This document shows positions 59,606-64,000 of a stretch of 64,000 nucleotides of DNA, one piece after another. The stretch is taken from NCBI GenBank assembly GCA_014649575.1, contig BMTH01000006.1, forward strand, positions 310,001-374,000, given 5' to 3'. This DNA is from Streptomyces griseoincarnatus. GTDB lineage: Bacteria > Actinomycetota > Actinomycetes > Streptomycetales > Streptomycetaceae. Numbering within the stretch: the stretch's first letter is position 1; each line of letters begins with the position of its first letter. The position numbers were made by a program, and so were the translations under genes. The notes below the pieces were generated by a model that was not told the DNA's origin, made no database searches, and worked only from the letters and a program-made list of their open reading frames with translations.

Positions 59606-62185
59606 TTACGCCGACGTCGCCGCCGCGTCCGCCGCCTGCGCGCGCAGGGCGCGTTCCACGCCCGCGCGGGACTCCGAGACCAGGCGACGCAGAGCCGCGT
59701 TCGGCTCGGCGGAGGCCAGCCAGGCGTCCGTCCTGTCGAGAGTCTCGCCGGTGACCTGGATGCCCGGGTAGAGACCGACCGCGATCTGCTGGGCCATCTC
59801 GTGCGAGCGGGACGCCCACACGTCCGCCAGCGCCTCGAAGTACTTGTCCGTGTACGGCGCCAGCAGCTCGCGCTGGTCGGTCTGCACGAAGCCGGCGATG
59901 ACGGCCTCCTGGACCGCGTTCGGCAGCTTGTCGGACTCGACGACCGAGGCCCACGCCTCCGCCTTGGCCTCCTCCGTCGGGCGGGCCGCCCGCGCGGTGG
60001 CCGCGTGCCGCTCGCCCGCGGCGGTCCTGTCGCGCTCGTACTCGGCGGCGATCTCCGCCTCGTCGAACCGGCCCACCGCCGCCAGCCGCTGCACGAACGT
60101 CCAGCGCAGCTCGGTGTCGACGGCCAGGCCCTCCACGGTCTGCGTGCCGGCGAGCAGCGCTTCCAGCAGGTCCAGCTGCTCCGGGGTGCGGGCGGTCGCC
60201 GCGAACGCGCGCGCCCACGCCAGCTGGTGGTCGCTGCCCGGCTCGGCGGACCGCAGGTGGGCCAGCGTGGCGTCGGTCCAGCGGGCCAGCAGCGTCTCGC
60301 GGGCGACCGGGTCGGCGTACAGGTCGAGTGCCAGCTTCACCTGCCGGTGCAGCGACTGCACCACACCGATGTCGGACTCCTTGCCGACACCCGACAGCAC
60401 CAGCGACAGGTAGTCCCGCACGGGCAGCTCCGCGTCGCGGGTCATGTCCCAGGCGGAGGCCCAGCACAGCGCCCGCGGCAGCGACGACTCGAAGTCGCCC
60501 AGGTGCCCGGTGACGACGGCGAGGGACTGCTCGTCCAGGCGGACCTTGGCGTACGACAGGTCGTCGTCGTTGAGCAGGACCACCGCCGGGCGGCGCTTGC
60601 CCGCGAGCTGCGGCACGGCGGTCAGCTCGCCGTCGACGTCCAGCTCGACCCTGTCGCCGCGGACCAGCTTGCCGGTCGCCTCGTCCAGGTCGTACAGGCC
60701 GATCGCGATGCGGTGCGGGCGCAGGGTCGGCTCGCCCTTCGCGCCGGCGGGAAGCGCCGGGGCCTCCTGGCGGACGGCGAACGAGGTGATGACGCCCGCG
60801 TCGTCGGTCTCGATCTCGGGACGCAGGACGTTGATGCCGGCCGTCTCCAGCCACTTCTTCGACCAGGTCCTCAGATCGCGGCCGGAGGTCTCCTCCAGGG
60901 CGCCCAGCAGGTCGGACAGGCGCGTGTTGCCGTACGCGTGCCGCTTGAAGTACGCCTGCACGCCCCGGAAGAACTCGTCCTCGCCGACGTAGGCGACGAG
61001 CTGCTTCAGCACCGAGGCGCCCTTGGCGTACGTGATGCCGTCGAAGTTGACGAGGACGTCGTCCAGGTCGCGGATGTCCGCCATGATCGGGTGCGTGGAC
61101 GGCAGCTGGTCCTGGCGGTAGGCCCAGGTCTTCATCTGGTTCGCGAACGTCGTCCACGAGTGCGGCCACTTGGAGCCGGGCGCGTCGGCCTGGCAGGCGG
61201 CCTCCGCGAACGTGGCGAACGACTCGTTCAGCCACAGGTCGTTCCACCACTCCATGGTGACCAGGTCGCCGAACCACATGTGCGCCAGCTCGTGCAGGAT
61301 CGTGGCCGCGCGCACCTCGTACGCCGCGTCCGTCACCTTCGAGCGGAAGACGTACTGGTCGCGGATGGTGACCGCGCCCGCGTTCTCCATCGCGCCCGCG
61401 TTGAACTCGGGCACGAACAGCTGGTCGTACTTCTCGAACGGGTAGGCGTAGTCGAACTTCTCCTGGAACCAGTCGAAGCCCTGCCGGGTCACCTCGAAGA
61501 TGGCGTCCGCGTCGAGGTGCTCGGCGAGCGAGGGCCGGCAGTAGATGCCGAGCGGCACCGACCGGCCGTCCTTCTCGTACACGCTGTGCACCGAGTGGTA
61601 CGGGCCGGCGATCAGCGCCGTGACGTACGTCGACAGGCGCGGGGTCGGCGCGAAGACCCACACGTTGTCCTTGGGCTCCGGCGTGGGCGAGTTGGAGATG
61701 ACCGTCCAGCCCTCCGGCGCCTTCACCGTGAACTGGAACGTCGCCTTGAGGTCCGGCTGCTCGAAGCTCGCGAACACCCGGCGGGCGTCCGGCACCTCGA
61801 ACTGCGTGTACAGGTACGCCTGGTCGTCCACCGGGTCGACGAAGCGGTGCAGGCCCTCCCCCGTGTTGGTGTACGCGCACTCGGCGCTCACCCGCAGCAC
61901 GTTGCGGCCCTTCAGCAGGCCGGGCAGGGCGATACGGGAGTCGGCGAAGGCCTCGGCGGGCTCCAGCGCGTCACCGTTCAGGGTGATCTCGTGGACGGCG
62001 GGGGCAACCAGGTCGATGAAGGACTCCGCGCCGTCCTCGGCCACGTCGAAGCGCACCGTGGTCACGGACCGGTACGTGCCCCCCTCCTGCGCGCCGGAGA
62101 GATCGAGATCGATCTCGTACGAGTCAACGGTCAGCAGCTTCGCCCGCTGCTGCGCCTCTTCGCGGGTCAGGTTTGTGCCAGGCAC
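59606..62185 (-). CDS. pepN: Aminopeptidase N (M1 metallopeptidase)
   Basis: An 859-residue cytosolic zinc aminopeptidase that removes N-terminal residues from peptides. Substrate-binding GAMEN motif, then the zinc motif HELAHMWFGDLV with the third ligand in LWLNESFATFAE, and the catalytic tyrosine in ITYAKGASVL. N-terminal beta domain and C-terminal ERAP1-like helical domain are complete. The GTG at 62185 with CGAGGAGATG gives the family N-terminus (PGTNLTREEAQQRAKLL); longer starts are unlikely. Length agrees with S. lividans PepN. Confidence 0.97.
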   Translation of the reverse strand: MPGTNLTREEAQQRAKLLTVDSYEIDLDLSGAQEGGTYRSVTTVRFDVAEDGAESFIDLVAPAVHEITLNGDALEPAEAFADSRIALPGLLKGRNVLRVSAECAYTNTGEGLHRFVDPVDDQAYLYTQFEVPDARRVFASFEQPDLKATFQFTVKAPEGWTVISNSPTPEPKDNVWVFAPTPRLSTYVTALIAGPYHSVHSVYEKDGRSVPLGIYCRPSLAEHLDADAIFEVTRQGFDWFQEKFDYAYPFEKYDQLFVPEFNAGAMENAGAVTIRDQYVFRSKVTDAAYEVRAATILHELAHMWFGDLVTMEWWNDLWLNESFATFAEAACQADAPGSKWPHSWTTFANQMKTWAYRQDQLPSTHPIMADIRDLDDVLVNFDGITYAKGASVLKQLVAYVGEDEFFRGVQAYFKRHAYGNTRLSDLLGALEETSGRDLRTWSKKWLETAGINVLRPEIETDDAGVITSFAVRQEAPALPAGAKGEPTLRPHRIAIGLYDLDEATGKLVRGDRVELDVDGELTAVPQLAGKRRPAVVLLNDDDLSYAKVRLDEQSLAVVTGHLGDFESSLPRALCWASAWDMTRDAELPVRDYLSLVLSGVGKESDIGVVQSLHRQVKLALDLYADPVARETLLARWTDATLAHLRSAEPGSDHQLAWARAFAATARTPEQLDLLEALLAGTQTVEGLAVDTELRWTFVQRLAAVGRFDEAEIAAEYERDRTAAGERHAATARAARPTEEAKAEAWASVVESDKLPNAVQEAVIAGFVQTDQRELLAPYTDKYFEALADVWASRSHEMAQQIAVGLYPGIQVTGETLDRTDAWLASAEPNAALRRLVSESRAGVERALRAQAADAAATSA

Positions 62186-62358
62186 GCGGTCATCTCCTCG
62201 ATATGTGTGGGTTGCGCCATCCTTCCACGCGGGATCGGCATCACGCGATGACGAAACCGCAGGCATGGGGATACCCCTGTGTCGAAAGGGGGACGCCTCG
62301 GGACTCGACGTCCGATTGCCGCCGGCGGGTTGGGCGGCGGGTCGGCCAGGGTGGAGAC

Positions 62359-62841
62359 ATGACCACTGCCACGTTGCGCGTCCGTGCCGTTCCGCCGCAG
62401 GTCGTGAGGGAGCTGCTCGTCCGTGACGACGCCGGGCGTCCGGCCGCTCCCTCCGTCGACGACGAGGGCGGCGCCCCGCTCCGCTGCTGTCTGCGCCGCA
62501 GCGGTCCGGGGGAGCGGATCGCCCTGGTGACGTACGCGCCCCTGCGCCGCTGGGCGGCGGAGACGGGCGTGGACCCGGGCGCGTACGACGAACAGGGGCC
62601 CGTCTTCCTCCACGCGGAGGAGTGCGCGGGGCCGGAGGGCGACGGCCTGCCCTTCACCTCGGCGCACCGCGTCCTGCGCCGCTACTCCGCCGACGGGCGG
62701 ATCCTCGGCGGGCGGCTGGCCCAGGCGCCGGCGGACTTCGCGCCCGCCCTGCGCGAGGCGTACGCCGACCCGGCTGTGGCGCTGGTGCACGTACGCGCCG
62801 TGGAGTACGGCTGTTTCCTCTACGAGGTCCGGCGGGGCTGA
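62359..62841 (+). CDS. DUF1203 protein
   Basis: A 160-residue cytosolic protein of the DUF1203 family. Family features: CCLRRSGPGERIALVTYAPL, YDEQGPVFLHAEEC (conserved acidic/His), HRVLRRYSADGRILGGRL and HVRAVEYGCFLYEV. Function unknown. GGTGGAG precedes the ATG. Divergent from pepN. Confidence 0.85.
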   Translation: MTTATLRVRAVPPQVVRELLVRDDAGRPAAPSVDDEGGAPLRCCLRRSGPGERIALVTYAPLRRWAAETGVDPGAYDEQGPVFLHAEECAGPEGDGLPFTSAHRVLRRYSADGRILGGRLAQAPADFAPALREAYADPAVALVHVRAVEYGCFLYEVRRG

Positions 62842-62869
62842 CCGCCGCTCACCCGGGCGGCGGAACGGC

Positions 62870-62905
62870 GAGAGGCGGGCGCCCCCTCGGGGACGCCCGC
62901 CTCTC
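62870..62905. terminator. Bidirectional terminator
   Basis: GAGAGGCGGGCG (62870-62881) with CGCCCGCCTCTC (62894-62905), between the DUF1203 gene and asd. Confidence 0.85.
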
Positions 62906-62922
62906 CGGCTGCCGGTGCGCGG

Positions 62923-63948
<1,026 letters not shown>

Positions 63949-64000
63949 CTACTGCGTCTCTCGCGTACCTGATGTGCCTGGACGGGGCGCTTCCATCATG

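Overview
The window is high-GC actinomycete DNA. GC-rich third positions, frequent GTG and TTG starts, a chaplin gene, an LAxTG surface protein, an SsbB paralogue and a WhiJ-type HTH/DUF397/ATPase triad all point to Streptomyces. Gene order from about 5 to 63 kb (chaplin, ssbB, the pknG island, csnR, malQ, pepN, asd) recalls the S. coelicolor core chromosome; that is from memory, not from an alignment. I see no CRISPR array, insertion sequence, integrase or rRNA. The only RNA gene found is one tRNA-Arg.

Layout. 0-4.9 kb: end of an exopolysaccharide-type cluster (polyprenyl-phosphate sugar transferase, GT4 glycosyltransferase) and secreted proteins. 5.0-7.7 kb: a surface-protein patch with a chaplin and two tandem copies of a two-gene cassette of tiny secreted cysteine proteins. 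7.7-22.3 kb: hydrolase, secreted protein, tRNA-Arg, a pair of septum/dynamin-like GTPases, ssbB, a thioester-domain sortase substrate, HAD, CDF transporter, APH kinase, EttA and a thioesterase. 22.3-29.6 kb: a three-gene MacB/FtsX-type ABC exporter whose first permease is frameshifted, ending in a 120-bp tandem repeat. 29.7-30.2 kb: truncated haemoglobin.

30.3-41.5 kb is the most striking block: one leftward gene set encoding GlnX (membrane), GlnH (amino-acid binding protein), a coiled-coil protein, PknG kinase, PP2C phosphatase, a VWA protein and an FHA protein. It looks like a complete outside-to-inside amino-acid sensing phosphorelay. The kinase, the phosphatase and the FHA protein each carry two zinc-ribbon motifs. 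41.9-45.5 kb resembles the chitosan-oligosaccharide operon csnR-csnH-csnK, with an operator-like palindrome but without transporter genes.

45.7-64 kb: MscS channel, HNH protein, a 5'-truncated permease remnant, a GH84 N-acetylglucosaminidase, MalQ, MarR/EamA and oxidoreductase/TetR divergons with clear operators, a RsbW-like ATPase/WhiJ/DUF397 cluster whose ATPase has an in-frame TGA, aminopeptidase N, a DUF1203 protein and aspartate-semialdehyde dehydrogenase. Most convergent or terminal junctions carry strong hairpin terminators. Gene decay (two broken FtsX permeases, a truncated VOC protein, the interrupted ATPase) is scattered among otherwise intact core genes.
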